A stretch of DNA of 64,000 nt from Rachycentron canadum (lineage: Eukaryota > Chordata > Actinopteri > Carangiformes > Rachycentridae): positions 13,291,177-13,355,176 of the forward strand of contig CM076654.1 of NCBI GenBank assembly GCA_038496675.1. Reading direction: 5' to 3'. The notes beneath the pieces are model-generated. The model had not been told where the DNA came from and made no database searches. It worked only from the letters and a program-made list of their open reading frames with translations. Shown one piece after another: positions 1 to 12,216 of the stretch; positions within the stretch are counted from its first letter, which is position 1; every line of letters begins with the position of its first letter. Position numbers and translations under genes: made by a program.

Positions 1-783
1 GACAGCCCCTCTGATCATCAGAGCACTTCAGAGGGGCAGAAAAAAGAAAACATTTAGCCAAGGTCATTGTCCTGTCAACCCGCCTGGCCTTTTAAATTCA
101 CTCAGGAGCCTAATCCTTTTGAGATGTAAAAACCCATTAACAAATAACACTTTAAATCCTGTACAGCCATTAGCACCTTTCTATTTTGCAACAGTGGCAC
201 CAGTAACGGAAAATTTCAGAAGCCTTTGACAATAAAATAAATAATACACCACAAAAATGAAAAATAGAATGCACTCAAATTTATTAATAAAGACCAAGTA
301 CAGGATCTGCTTTGTTTTCTTGTTCCAGTAAGTTGGGAATGTAAGAAACATAATCATGCACAAAAACTGTGTGATGTTTAGTAAACCGTTTTTTCATTTA
401 GTCACAGTAGTATTTAACAGATTTAGTGTCTCATGTACACCAGCTCTAAAAGCACTTAGCTCATCTGTCTTTCAGTAACTTGGATATGCGATCATTGTGT
501 TCAAGAGAGAAACGGTTCTTAAGATTTCAGTGGAATAAACAGTAAAACAAATACATTTTGTTTTACTTTGTGATTTTTAAAACTAACAAATAAACAACAA
601 ACAGCTGAAAAACTATGTAGAACATCATGTCATGTAAGAAGCAGCAGCTTATCTAAAAGAGAAGTCTGTTGTACATTTCTTCTTTCACATGTATCTATTT
701 AATGTCAGTTAACAAATTAGATTGACTGAGGTATGACTGGTTTCATCTGCTTCCCACTGTTGATGCTGGCTGACGACATCCAC
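1..783 (-). other. 3' UTR and downstream flank of dguok
   Basis: This AT-rich stretch lies past the dguok stop codon on the minus strand and has no convincing coding sequence. Two minus-strand polyadenylation-type hexamers are visible, an ATTAAA variant (698-703) and an AATAAA (280-285), so the 3' UTR probably ends in this interval. Which one is used cannot be told from the sequence. Confidence 0.5.
280..285 (-). promoter_or_regulatory. candidate polyadenylation signal for dguok
   Basis: The plus strand reads TTTATT, which is AATAAA on the minus strand, about 500 bases after the dguok stop. An ATTAAA variant at 698-703 is an alternative. Confidence 0.35.
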
Positions 784-3036
784 TCACAAAGTATTGAAGA
801 AGTTCTGGACCTGTGTATGAAAAGGTACTTTAGGGTAAATTTACTTTAGGGTGGATCTGAAATATGAAATACATCAAACACCACATGAGAAAACAAAAAT
901 GTTGCAGTGAGTTCTCGTTCAATCGAAGGCATCTTGGCTTTGATGTGGGAATAAGACATGGCAGCTCAAACATTACAGCGACCTCATGTGGTTAACCCTG
1001 GCACAGCAGCTAATAGATCAAAGTGCAATAAAAAAATGAATGTACCTTTGTAACAAACTGCTCCCGTACCTCTAGGTCACTCTGAAATTCCACACTGGCA
1101 TCAAGTTGTAACACAGGTATACGCTTTAACTTCTCAAAATGTACTCTGAAAACAGAGAGCCAAGCTCCTTTAGACACTTCATCACATTAACAGCCCACAT
1201 TAAGACCCCAGACCACACACTGTTAACCATCATTTGCTCACAGCTGAGCAACAGACAGCTGCAAGGAAAGGCATTTAAAATGGTGGATGTCAAACAGGAG
1301 TATATCCCCTAATACAATGGCTGCCCCACTGCTGGTGTTACTCATGTCAGTTTGAACATTCAATTCATTTTAACATTTCATGCCAGATTCTGGTGGTATA
1401 ATTTACAGGTCATGACATCTCAACATTTTTTCTTTTATTAATATTTTTTCTCGTATTTATTGCATGTAAGTGTTGTGTAAAACAGATCTGTATTCACAGG
1501 AACTGCCAGACTATAAAGGTGCCTTAATAAAAAAAAGGGTAATCTTTATGTCATACAGCAAAGGTTCTGTTTAAATGATTCAAAAGAAATATTTCAATGC
1601 TCATTATTCAAAACAGATGGGTCTGGAGAGGATAAGCAAATCCCATGCAATTTTGTTGTTACTCACTCAGTGCTCTTCTCAACAAGCCACTTCTCATGCT
1701 GAACATGGAGCTTATCCAGATAGTCCAGTTTCACTCCCTTCTCCTCCGCCCTTCCTCGATGCTCCAGACGCTCCATACATTTCTGAAAAATACACAACAC
1801 TGCAATGTCTTTTGTCATTGATACAAATCCACAGTGAGAACTATAAAAATGTACACAAGTCAAAATTGTTACAACTGTATATTTTGTGGTTTCTATTGCT
1901 TTGTTGTAACTGTTCAGTTTTGAAGTTGGAACATGAACTATTCTAGGTTCCTACCATTGATGGGGCTTTGAGGTATATGATGCCCTCCAGCTCCACCTGG
2001 TGTCCAAACTGCTCCACAAGGAGGGAGTGCCAGTCCTGGTAAACTGCCCACTCTGTAGGGTTGATACAACCCAACTCAAACATGTTCAGGGCAAAGATGT
2101 ATCTGGCAGGACAAAGTCAAGTTTTTGGTTTTGTTTTTTTTTTTTTTGCAAACAAAATAAAAGGGAATGCATTCGCTCAATTAGTTAAATGGTACATGAA
2201 GTACTAATATTCATTTCATCCTGATTCTGCCCTTATTACTAGAACAATAATTATACAGTGACAATGATTACATTTAGGGATAGTGGATTAAGTCTATAGT
2301 ACCCAACCTCAGTCTGGATTAAACTGCTTTGAGAATGATAACATCGGGATCGATCATGGGTCTTTTAATTAAATGTTTAATTAAAAGACCCAGAATTCCT
2401 CCAATACAATTTCAATTCCCTATGCTGCCCTGAATCGCTGACCTGTCACTGTACACTGAGCGCTCATACACCTGGACAGGTATCCCCTCTGAGCTGAGCA
2501 GGCGAGCCGGAGGAGGCTGCAGTTGTGTTCTCAGCCTGCTCATACACGAATATGTCTGAAATGTGTATGACCAACGCTGAGGGTCCTGATACATCATCTG
2601 CAGAAGGTTGCTGACTGTTGTTTGGGATGACACGTCCATCCCCTGTGAAAAAGCACAGATGGGCAGCTTTGTTGCTTTTGATTGTTCTGAGGGGAAAGAC
2701 ACAGAGACCTGGTGATGTGCTCACCTTTGTGGTCCCACTCTCAATGTTCTGCCACTTGCTGACAGGTTCTGCCATCACTTCCCAGTCTGGACAGGCTGAC
2801 TGCAGGAGTCTGGCGAAAGTCGACTTTCCAACAGCTGGGGTTTGAGATCACAGTAACCCAAGGATCTTACATACACAAGTCTGATCTTTTGTTCTATACA
2901 CAAGTATAATCACCATCTTACCGATGTTGCCTTCGATAGAAACTCTCTTCACCCTAGCTTTTCCGTCTTGAGTTGAACTTTTACTCGACAGAAACCGTGC
3001 ACAAGAAACTCTGACCTTGTCTGTCCTACTGGCCAT
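784..3036 (-). CDS. dguok: deoxyguanosine kinase, mitochondrial (7 coding exons)
   Basis: The enzyme phosphorylates purine deoxynucleosides in the mitochondrial matrix, a salvage step for mtDNA precursors. Exons on the minus strand are 2922-3036, 2725-2834, 2443-2642, 1955-2102, 1667-1782, 1046-1145 and 784-810. They sum to 816 nt (271 aa), and every junction is GT-AG and in frame; the human protein is about 277 aa. Visible family features are the P-loop EGNIAVGKST split across exons 1 and 2, the substrate-site run WSYTFQTYSCMSRLR, the ERSVYSDRYIF motif, YQDWHS, and a lid-like RAEEKG segment. The chosen start begins MASRTDKVRVSCARFLSS, basic and hydroxylated like a mitochondrial leader. The frame is also open to an upstream ATG at 3264, so a longer leader is possible. 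Deoxycytidine kinase is the nearest alternative; the leader and the EEKG / HEKWL region favour dguok. Confidence 0.93.
2358..2391. repeat. 34-nt perfect palindrome in dguok intron
   Basis: Two 16-nt arms (2358-2373 and 2376-2391) are exact reverse complements around a 2-nt TG centre. The outer arm sequence is GGGTCTTTTAATTAAA. It lies in the intron between exons 3 and 4 and has no assigned function. Confidence 0.9.
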
Positions 3037-4302
3037 GGTACTTAGGTTGGATGTTGTCTGCGTTATGGCTGCGTTTCCCTCCCTCCAAAGGCTGCCCGGT
3101 GCCCCCCACTGAGGAGGGGGGGCATTAAAGCCCACACGTATCAAACCTGGTTTTCCTTTTAATTTTGAAACTCGGTTGAACAGGACGCATCTGTAGAGGG
3201 CAGCCATCACAGTATGATACAGGTACAATGACACGGGGATTGTCACATCTATCAGCTTTGTCACTTGGTGCTTGCTAATGCAAATGAGCAGCTATGGTAG
3301 TTAGCTCATCCTCTCCGTAATATGACAGCAACGTGCGTTTGTAATAATCTATTTATACCTAATGTAGCAAATATTACTGCATTTATAAACACCGTTCACA
3401 CTTCAGCGTTTCGCGCATTTACTGATGCCCAGAAAACTTACTACTTTAAGTTATGGCTTTAAAAAACAGTGACCGTAGTAACAAACAGTAGAAACAAAAA
3501 GTACTTCCGGTACACGTCTGGTCCTTTCCTTTCACAATAAAATTCCGCTGACAGACAAACTAAGAGAAAATGATCGCCACACCACATACTCATAATTGCT
3601 TGATGTCACACGCTAATCTTAAAGATATCACGACTATATTGTGTATAAGGTCTATGGTATCAATACGCCAGAGTCCGAGGTGGCGACAATACATAAGCGT
3701 TTGTTTGACACCCCGGAAGTACTTTGCCTCGACATTTCCTACATGGGTCAATAAGGTCAGTTGCTTGCAAGTCTACGGAGGGAATAAGATCCACAGCAGA
3801 CAATAGTATTACCTTAATTTTTTTTTATTTTACTTTTACATAATTTGGTGGGGTTTATTTCAAGCTCTAATTTTTTCTTCGTTTCATAATGTGGATCTGT
3901 GCTAAGTTGATCAAAAGTCATTGATGAATAATTAAACAAGTTCACTTTTCACAAGAAATTTAACCTTAATGTGGCATTGGAGTGACATTCACCTGTGCAT
4001 AAATCATCTTCATTGCATATATATATATATCAACAACGTGACATCTGTTTCATCTCTAGGATGTGATATTGCTGCCATTTTTGGCACACACACACACATG
4101 CCGAGGTCAGCAATGAGAAATAACTAATTTTGACATCAAACAAATGATAAAGCACTGTATGTTTGAAATTCCACTGGCATTTGTTTAGTTTTAAATTACT
4201 ATATGTATGATAATTAACCCAATGTGCATACTTTTGATAACAAAGTCAAGTCAAAACAATTTGTATTTTGTTTGTGACAGAAACACAAACCTCCAGGAAC
4301 TC
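3037..4302. other. dguok promoter side and dguok-tcn2 spacer
   Basis: This interval separates the dguok start from the tcn2 polyadenylation hexamer. The part to about 3264 is open in the dguok frame and could be 5' UTR or an extended leader. Beyond it there is AT-rich DNA with a short TA run near 4018-4030 and a CA run near 4086-4098. No gene is supported here. Confidence 0.5.
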
Positions 4303-4308
4303 TTTATT
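4303..4308 (-). promoter_or_regulatory. candidate polyadenylation signal for tcn2
   Basis: TTTATT on the plus strand (AATAAA on the minus strand) lies about 185 bases after the tcn2 stop codon, a typical position for a short 3' UTR. Confidence 0.5.
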
Positions 4309-4490
4309 TTAAAAGAATCTTTACAATTTCCATACTGAATATTCAGTTTGATCTAAATTGCACATTTTAGTCAAGTGACAGTCTGCTACTACTACTATAA
4401 GCATTTAATTACAGATTCACAAACAATTGAAGTTTAATCACTGAGTCAGAAAGAAGTCAAGATGGAACCACTCTTGATAAGTACTGATTC

Positions 4491-7487
4491 TCAATAGCTT
4501 GTGTTTTTGATGTTGATGTTTTGAGGTGCCTCTATCTTGAAATCGCCGATACCTGAAGGAGAAGAAACCAGCATTTTCTTAAAGTGAAATTGAAGCAGCA
4601 AATGAAAAAAAATAAAGTGAATATTCCATTAGTATATCACTGTGTAATATATGTGTGTGTCCTCACCCTCATTGAGCACATTTCCATTAGAGGAGAGGTG
4701 CCAGTATCTGCGGTCAATCTGTCTGGCTTGCTCTCCATTCACTATGCTCAAGTAAGGTCCCCACAGGCTGAGCTCCTTCTCAAACCTGCCAAGCAGTATC
4801 AGATAATACTCACTAAAGGCTAATATATAGGACTTAAAAAAGCTAGGAAAAGCTGAAATGTATACAGGTAGATATAGATATAGATATAGATATAGACTCA
4901 CGTGAAGCCAATATTTTTCCCCTTGAGAAGTTCAAGGGTCTCCAACAGAGAGCTGCCCTTTGGCACATTAATAGAGTAAGCAGTAATGTCCTTATTGGAT
5001 GTCACCACTTCCACTTTGACAGTCACATAAGTGTCACTTTGCAAAACCTCCACAGGGCCTATGGGCTCCAGGACCAGAGTGTCTGTAGGAACGTCCACAC
5101 AATTACAAAAACAGTAACAATATACAACAATGACCACAGATTGTAGACGTATTGCTCCACATACTATCCTCATTGAGACACTCCTTGTTTTTCACAGTCA
5201 GGTAGGATTTTTTCTGGAGAGCTGGCAGGATCTGAGATATGGCCATGGGGTTGTGGTATTTGTTCATTCTGGCATCCGTCCTCATGGCCTCCATAGAGGC
5301 AGCACACTCTTCAACCTGGATGCCCATTGCCAACAAGGCCTTGAACACAACAAATAAGTAGATTTAAGATGTAAAGATTTGTTCTGCAAAATTTATCCAG
5401 AGACAAAGGGAAAATAATAAAAAAAAGAAAAAAGAGAAAAAGATCCTTACTTGAACTGCAAGACCTGTGCTGAACTCATTGCCAATATGGCCATCAGTCC
5501 TCTGAGCAGCCAAAAGCTTCTGCTTGATCCTGGTAAGGGCATTGTCAAGCTCAGCAATGTTCTGCACATGAGACCCATCATCCTTCACACACTGGAGTGC
5601 TAGCCCAGCCATGGCGATGGTATCTAGAAAATAGGTATAATGTGCATATATGGCAGACAGAAGGTAAGTTTCATTTGAAGCATGAGAGAGTTGTTACCAA
5701 GATTCCCTGTACATATAAATGTGGTAGTATTAACAGATCAGGGGACAAGGACTATGTACACTTTTGCAGGCTCACTGCAAAAAAAAACTTGTGTGTGTTT
5801 ATGTCCATCATGTGTGTGTGATACATGAAAGAAATTAACCATCTCATGTTTGGGGGATAGTTAATGATCGTAAATTCATTGTTAACAATTGTGAGTGCTT
5901 TGAGATGCTTGCCTGTCTGTATATGCACATAATTTAATTAATATTTATAAAAGATACCGCTGTCTACACTCACCAATACTCTCAGAGAATCCATGTTTGA
6001 CTTGGTCATGGTCCACTGCCTTGATGAGTTTGTTGGTGACATGGTTGTTGACCCTGACACCACTCACACACAGAGCAAGCACACCCAGAGAGTACTGGTA
6101 ATAGTTGGTTAAAGGGCGGTGGCTGACTGTAAAGGAGAGATGAAATAGATTAAATTAAATTATATTAGACCTTGCTTCCCAGTGATGTTCAAGAGAAGTG
6201 ACTTCATTATCTTCAGTGTCATTTACAATTTTATTTCAGTTTTTAAGGAAATAATCAAAGTAGTTGATTTGTGAGTCTGACTAGTTCCATCAATACTGAA
6301 ACATAAATGTAGAATTGTTCAGACAAAGCTCCTAGAGACATGACAAGACATAGCTATTAATCTACGCCATTGAAGTGGTTAGATAGATAGATTATCTATT
6401 TGAGATTTTACACTTTTACAAACATTTTCAAGTCAAATGACACTTACAGAAAATATTCTCTTTTTCTTGATCCATTTGCCTCTTCAGGTGTGTCAGCAGT
6501 GTTTGCCTCATCTCACTGACAGTCAAGTAGACTGTGTTGAGGTCGCTACAGGAGGACTTTAAAGCCAGAGCACACAGTGCCAAGAGGCCAGTTACAGACT
6601 GTCTGTTATTAAGAGAGCTGAGAAAAACACAGAAGGCTGAGGTTCAAGTGAGAACATCTAGGAAAAAATGAATGCAGTTGACATACAGATTAAACATAGC
6701 AGGACATTACTTTGCAGAATGATTGCATTTGTAAACACTGCATTACTTTTGTATGTCATTGAGCAGATGTGTTTCAATTTTATTCAGATGTTCAATCTCC
6801 TTGTCATGGTTGTGGTAATTAGAAAGTCGCAATGCCAAATGCACACTGGGATTGGGGAGTCCTTCCTGTGTCTCCAGAGAGCGAAGCAGGTCCTTATTGA
6901 GTGACAGGAGCAGCTCATTGATAGATCCTTCGGTATCTGGATTAATATATTTTCAAAGGAAAATGTTTCTCAGAAATTTTGATGACAGACAGATAAGTAC
7001 AGTAAGTTATATTTTCTGACACCAACATGAACTTTCAAAGCATTGCAAAACCAAAACTGCAGCATCGGCAGTGACAACAAGGGGGGACAAAGACTGTGGA
7101 AACGAAGACAGTGGGGACTTAATAAATGAAATATTTTCAGCTTCCAAATATGTTAATGTTGCTCTGTTTTTGTCATCAGCACTAAAGACTGAAGCAGTTG
7201 CCATCATTCGCTGTAATTTGACAGTTGCACAACTTTGTCAGTGAACAAACAATATGAAAGCAAATTAACTTCATGAAATGGGTAATTGCAAAATCTGTGA
7301 ATGTCCAGACCAGTATTTGTAAAACAAGATAGGCAGCTGCTTGTAAAGTCAAAGTATTGTGAAACTGCCCCCCTCAGTTGGCTCAGATTCATTAAAAGTT
7401 ATCAGACTTCATTTAAAAAGATTACGCACCGCATGGTTTGCTACTGGCAAAAGCCAGTAGAGTTATTGTTATGACCGAAGACAGCAT
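4491..7487 (-). CDS. tcn2: transcobalamin 2, secreted cobalamin-binding protein (9 coding exons)
   Basis: Transcobalamin binds vitamin B12 in plasma and delivers it to cells through a receptor. Exons on the minus strand are 7430-7487, 6747-6936, 6448-6617, 5974-6126, 5451-5623, 5165-5339, 4902-5082, 4667-4785 and 4491-4552. They sum to 1281 nt (426 aa, against 427 in human TCN2), with all phases matching. The start gives a signal peptide (MLSSVITITLLAFASS). The alpha/alpha-barrel part shows LTNYYQYSLGVLALC, DTIAMAGLALQC, GHIGNEFSTGLAVQ and AISQILPALQKKSY, all of which line up with transcobalamin-type cobalamin-binding proteins. The C-terminal beta domain shows LWGPYLSIVNG and RRYWHL. Fish have one to several members of the transcobalamin / intrinsic-factor family. 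The tcn2 name is favoured by the SQxLPxL pattern and by the neighbours ccdc117 and osbp2. Confidence 0.9.
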
Positions 7488-8869
7488 TCTGGACAACCTG
7501 CTGGATAACACACACCGTGGAAATGAATAAACATAGTTGTTTAAAACAGTAACAAGTAACAACAGAGACAAACAATAAAACGAGTACATAAAAAAAACTC
7601 TCAGAAAAGGTTTCGCACATTGGAGAGAGGCAGGTACACAGATGTCAAACAATAAATCTGAAAATAATAGCGATTTTCTTTTGATTAGACACATTTCACG
7701 TCTATTCGGCGATATTGGGTAAATAGTAATAATAATACTATTACTGCAGTTTAGCATTTTAGCCTGTAAGCTTTTTAAATTCCCCAGCAGTTTGTTACCT
7801 ACTCGTAGGGATACTCCAGTGTGAAGATTCAGAGCAGAGTAAGGAAAACACGCAGTCAACAGCCTCTAAGTACTTCACTGTCACATGACTCGTCTTTTGC
7901 GATGACAAACGAATATCTAACGGTGGTCAGACCAGAAACAGGAAATACAGATATTTATCTTGTGGTCATTTATAGTCTTTGGTAAGAGCGACACAAGAAA
8001 AGTAGGTAGGTGCCTATCTTGTTTTACATATATCATCTTAAATGCTGCCCCCCGTAGTTACCGTTACTAAGCAGCTAGGCCTGCTATTAACAAAACATCA
8101 ACAATTGACTTCGATAACTTTATTTAACTCTGTCTAGCCGAGTGTTTAACATACACAAGACTATATTGAATATAAATTTTTTGTAGTTCACAGGAACTAC
8201 AGTTCCCACTATTCACCTAACGTAACATACGCACTTTCTAGAAACTTGGCGCATGTTCTTGCGCGACTCACTGTATGAGAATAGCTAGCTAACGTCAACT
8301 TCATCCAGCCTGCCTCTCAAGCCGTCCACACCGCCGGGACCGTCGTTTTAGTGGCTATTTCTGTTTACAGGTGATGTTGTGACACTAGGGTCAGTAAGAC
8401 TTGAGCATGTAGAGCCTATTGCTGTTTGGAAATTTCCCAAAGGACAACAGAGGGGATTGAACAGCGGCAAGCTAGCAAAACGACAACATCAACAACAACA
8501 CATCGAGGGGCAGGGCAGCTGCACGGGTCAGGTTGTAGCCCGAACTTTATATTTCTGGCCAACTTAAACAAAGTTGTTATTCAGCACAGGAATAAAGTTG
8601 ACATGGCGTATTGCCGCGTCACACTATGAATACTAGTTTGATCCTTGACGTTATATTATCGGCATCATGCAAAAATAGCGCTCTAGCTAGCCAGACAGCG
8701 AGCCCGTCAGCCCCGTGTAAACAGATTTAAAACTTGTGCGTCATGTAGGTTTCAGAAATATACCTTTATCAGACTATCTGATTGACATCAATATCGATCT
8801 TCCAGATCAGATTCATTTGTAGTTAGGTATCCGTGAGTCGATTCTAATCATCTCACCGACTGGACCACC
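7488..8869. promoter_or_regulatory. head-to-head intergenic region of tcn2 and ccdc117
   Basis: The two genes start 1.38 kb apart and point away from each other, so both promoters must lie here. The CpG-richest part is about 8240-8360, with GCGCGACTC and CCGCCGGGACCGTCG. It probably serves ccdc117, whose 5' UTR may extend into it. A TGA in frame with the ccdc117 ATG occurs about 35 bases upstream and supports the chosen start. No further gene is seen. Confidence 0.55.
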
Positions 8870-10559
8870 ATGCAGCACTCTGCTCCCTCAACCAGCGAGC
8901 TGGGGTTTCTGCCAGCCATGTATTCATTTTCAGGCCCCACTACCCTTCCTGAATTTGACCTCGGATCTCCAAGCACGTCTGACCACCTACAGAGAGCAAC
9001 GGTCTCTAACAAGTACGGAGCCGATGACGATTTTGGGAGTAGTAAACCCCTGCACACATTTGTCAGAAATACACTGTCAACGCTTGTAATATCTTCTTAA
9101 TCAGACATACATGTGTTTTCTGTTTTGACACATCTGTGTGTTTGTCCAACAGCAGCTGGGAGGCACGATGCCTCAGGAAGCACAGAAGGAGAATTGATGA
9201 TGAGTAAGTAAGAGAGGAAAAGGAAAAGAGAGTATTACCTTACATCTGGACAATGCTTGGAATACGTGAATGTTATGTATGAGTGTTTTCTATTCAATAA
9301 TAATGTCCCCATGATGTTTTTTCAGGGGTTGCAGTGCCAAAAGGAGGAGGTTAATGGTGGAGGCAGAAGTGGATATTTCAGAGAACTCAAACACTCATCA
9401 TGACTGGCCTACAACAAATAGCTGCCCCCCAATATCTGCTGCACAGCAAGTCAGCCCGGCACTTCCACAGCCCTGCCGAGAGCCTCAGCCTCCAACTTTG
9501 GCAGAACCCTCCCCTGCCCTGTCTCGCCTTGAGACAGAGAGTTCCTGTATGGAGATAGAGGCAGCTCAGAGGAGGCTTCAGGAGATTGAAGACAGGTATG
9601 TAATATGCACAATGTGTGATCATTTTCAAAAACTTTGAAAATAAAAGAAAATTATTTAATTTTTAAAGAAATACATTATATTATATATACAGTATAAGCA
9701 TACATACAGCACTTAAGTAATTATCACTTGCCAGTATAAATTAAATAAAGGAAAATGTTAATGATATATTTCTGTGATAATCATCTTGTAATTAATTAAG
9801 CCATATCACCCTCCCCAATGTACTCTCCTCCTGTCTGGTGTGTTCAGTTTCAATCAGCCATACATTGTCAAAGTATCTGTTGGTTCCTAGTGTTACAGTT
9901 CCCCACATTTATTGCCACACTGGGTTTGTAATGCCTTGTATCCCATTAAACGATGACATCAACACATACAGTACCTTTTGAGACCTTTAAGTGAATACAT
10001 GATATTCATGTATTACAGAATAACACTGGAAGATGACGACGAGGATGAGGATCTGGATGTAGAGCCAGCCCCAAGAAGGCCAGTGCTGGTGATTTCGGAC
10101 AGTCTGAAAGAAGGTCTGCAGCGCGGGATCAGCGACATCCTGCCTCACAAAGTAGCCCAGTCTGTGTATGTTCTCCTTATTCTGTTATTAGAACACTTAA
10201 TGTTAAACAAAGTGACAAGTCAAATCATGACATGACTTGAGAACTGAAAGTAATAAGAATTGTGCTCTGTTTTTTCTTCCCTTATCTTGTCTCACCTGCT
10301 ACCTCCTCATACTTTTAGGAGCCATTCCTGTATGGAGCTGGTGTTGTGGCGGCCACCTGACGACCCCTTCTGTCGGAGGCTGAAGGGCTCATTACAAAAA
10401 CAGCGTAAACAGACAGTATCTCGGCAACCCCCAACCCCGTGTCCATCTCCCACCCCTCACAGTCATCCAAGTCCATCCAGTCCACCTGCAGACACACACT
10501 CTCCTCTATACAGTTTTCCTGTGGCCCACAGCTCTGGCGAGGAGGACATGGAAATGTAA
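8870..10559 (+). CDS. ccdc117: coiled-coil domain-containing protein 117 (5 coding exons)
   Basis: Exons are 8870-9012, 9153-9203, 9326-9595, 10019-10165 and 10319-10559, giving 852 nt (283 aa; human CCDC117 is about 279 aa). Diagnostic segments are the basic KRRRL run, AQRRLQEIEDRI, an acidic stretch (EDDDEDEDLD), LVISDSLKEGLQRGI, the conserved SCMELVLWRP, and the acidic C-terminus ending EEDMEM, close to the human EEEMEL end. The ATG sits in a good context (ccaccATGc) with an in-frame stop upstream. The exon 1 donor (after 9012, AA|GTACGG) is the least certain junction: it is the only nearby GT that keeps frame with exon 2, and the acceptor could be 9153 or 9156. The molecular function of the family is poorly defined, so none is asserted here. 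Confidence 0.9.
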
Positions 10560-11263
10560 TGGTGCTAAATGACTTTGAAAGTCATGCCAAAGTAGATTGG
10601 ACATGTTAAGGACCCAGATCCACTTTAAGTCAGTCATTTTGGCAAGGAATTGTGACTTTACATGGATATTGTGCTGTTTTGGACAGTTTGTGCAACACAT
10701 ACAGTATTTTGCTTTACAGTCACACATTTTCTGACTATAATGCCACTATATGTAACATGTGACAATAATATTGACCTAATTCATTAGTTTTATTTATTTA
10801 AACTTAAAAAGTAACTTATAAGCTCAAGACTTTGAAGAGTTCTATAGACAGCCTTCTATAACCAGTTTTATATAACAGACAGAATTGGCCTTTGCCCAGC
10901 AACAAGATGATTTGTGCAGAACTTTGCCAAAGCTTAGTCAACGCACCGATGTATTGTAATTATGACTTTGCTCTTTGTAAAACATCAGTGTGCAGTACCT
11001 GAATTTTGTACAGTTTGTATGTTCAGCTTCTGGGCATTAACAGGACTCTAACATTTGTTCCTGTGTGCTCACATTTGTTCACAGCATGGCTTGCAGTTGT
11101 ACTTGTTGTGGTAGAAAGATGATCTTCCTGTAGTGTTTAGCAAGTACGCCATCTGCAAGCTTTGAGGAATGCAAATGCACCTTTTTTATGATTTGATTGT
11201 ATTTTCATACGTTACCAGAATTGCAACCACCCATTAAGTGTTATTACTTTATATTTGTTTTTA

Positions 11264-11269
11264 AATAAA
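11264..11269 (+). promoter_or_regulatory. candidate polyadenylation signal for ccdc117
   Basis: AATAAA lies 0.7 kb after the ccdc117 stop codon and is followed by a T-rich stretch. Confidence 0.6.
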
Positions 11270-11519
11270 CTCTTCAATTGTCAATGTAAAGATTTTGTAT
11301 GACCAAGTTAGTGAAAATTAAGTTAATATTGTTAGTTTCATCATTACTACCTAATAGAATATAAAGATACTTTTTACAAAACTTTAAGAATTGTTAAACC
11401 AACAAAGGTTATTAAATACAAAAGCCTTCAATTTGCCACAGAAAATTAAACTATTTACTGTGTTGAATGGCATTTCAAGGTTAATAAGATAGATTCATGT
11501 TGTGTTTACTGAGAATGAC

Positions 11520-11525
11520 TTTATT
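11520..11525 (-). promoter_or_regulatory. candidate polyadenylation signal for the coiled-coil gene
   Basis: TTTATT on the plus strand (AATAAA on the minus strand) lies about 0.7 kb past the predicted stop of the minus-strand coiled-coil gene. Confidence 0.5.
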
Positions 11526-12216
11526 TATGAGTTAATTTTCCCAAAGCTGGACTGATACTGAAAAGTGGAGTGGATGTGATTACAGGAAAACACTACAAAT
11601 CTCAGTTCCAGTAGATTTTTTTTTTTTTTTACATGAAAATTACACATTAGAGATACACAGACACATAAGATTTTACGAAGTTGTAAGATGTTTCAAGTCA
11701 TATGAAATGCTACTGATAATTTTTTTTACTGTGCAGTTAAACATCATGTAACATTCATAATCATACAAGGGATTCCCACAGAGAACTGTCAGTCTTTCTT
11801 TATGAGGTTATTTAAGAAAACACATGATCTTCAGTCTCCTGTGAAATGTCAGTTCATCACTCATTCACAGTTCACTGTGACCGTAAGCCATAAAATCTGA
11901 CTGCCTCAACACAGAGGAATGTGACCTTGATGACCTGATCTTAATTTTTGTCATCTGTCACCATGACCCGCTTGTTAATCCGCTACCTGAAGCACATCTG
12001 ACAGTAAATGATTCATCTCAAAGGTACACAACATTACACAGCTTTAACTACTTGAGAATCAGGTTTAAGAAGGTTATGTGTTCATTTAGACACTCATACA
12101 CAAAAAGACAGAACACGGCTCATTTCCTTAATTTGAGATTGTCCTGATTGCTGACTGCATCTGAATCCCAGTGCTGTCATGACCTTGAGTGATCTGTGAA
12201 GCAGACGTCAATATTA

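Larger units (their letters stand above)
10560..12216. other. convergent 3' UTRs of ccdc117 and the coiled-coil gene
   Basis: The two genes are tail to tail. The plus-strand AATAAA at 11264-11269 suits ccdc117 and the minus-strand AATAAA at 11520-11525 suits the coiled-coil gene, so the transcripts would end about 250 bases apart without overlapping. No other gene is visible. Confidence 0.6.

Noticed and set aside
7422..7859. Long frame upstream of the tcn2 signal peptide (start at 7859)
   Set aside because: The upstream part has no transcobalamin features; starting at 7487 gives a proper signal peptide and a protein of the expected 426 aa.
8379..8629. Two overlapping plus-strand open frames between tcn2 and ccdc117
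   Set aside because: They overlap in different frames, resemble no family and lie in the probable promoter/5' UTR zone of ccdc117.
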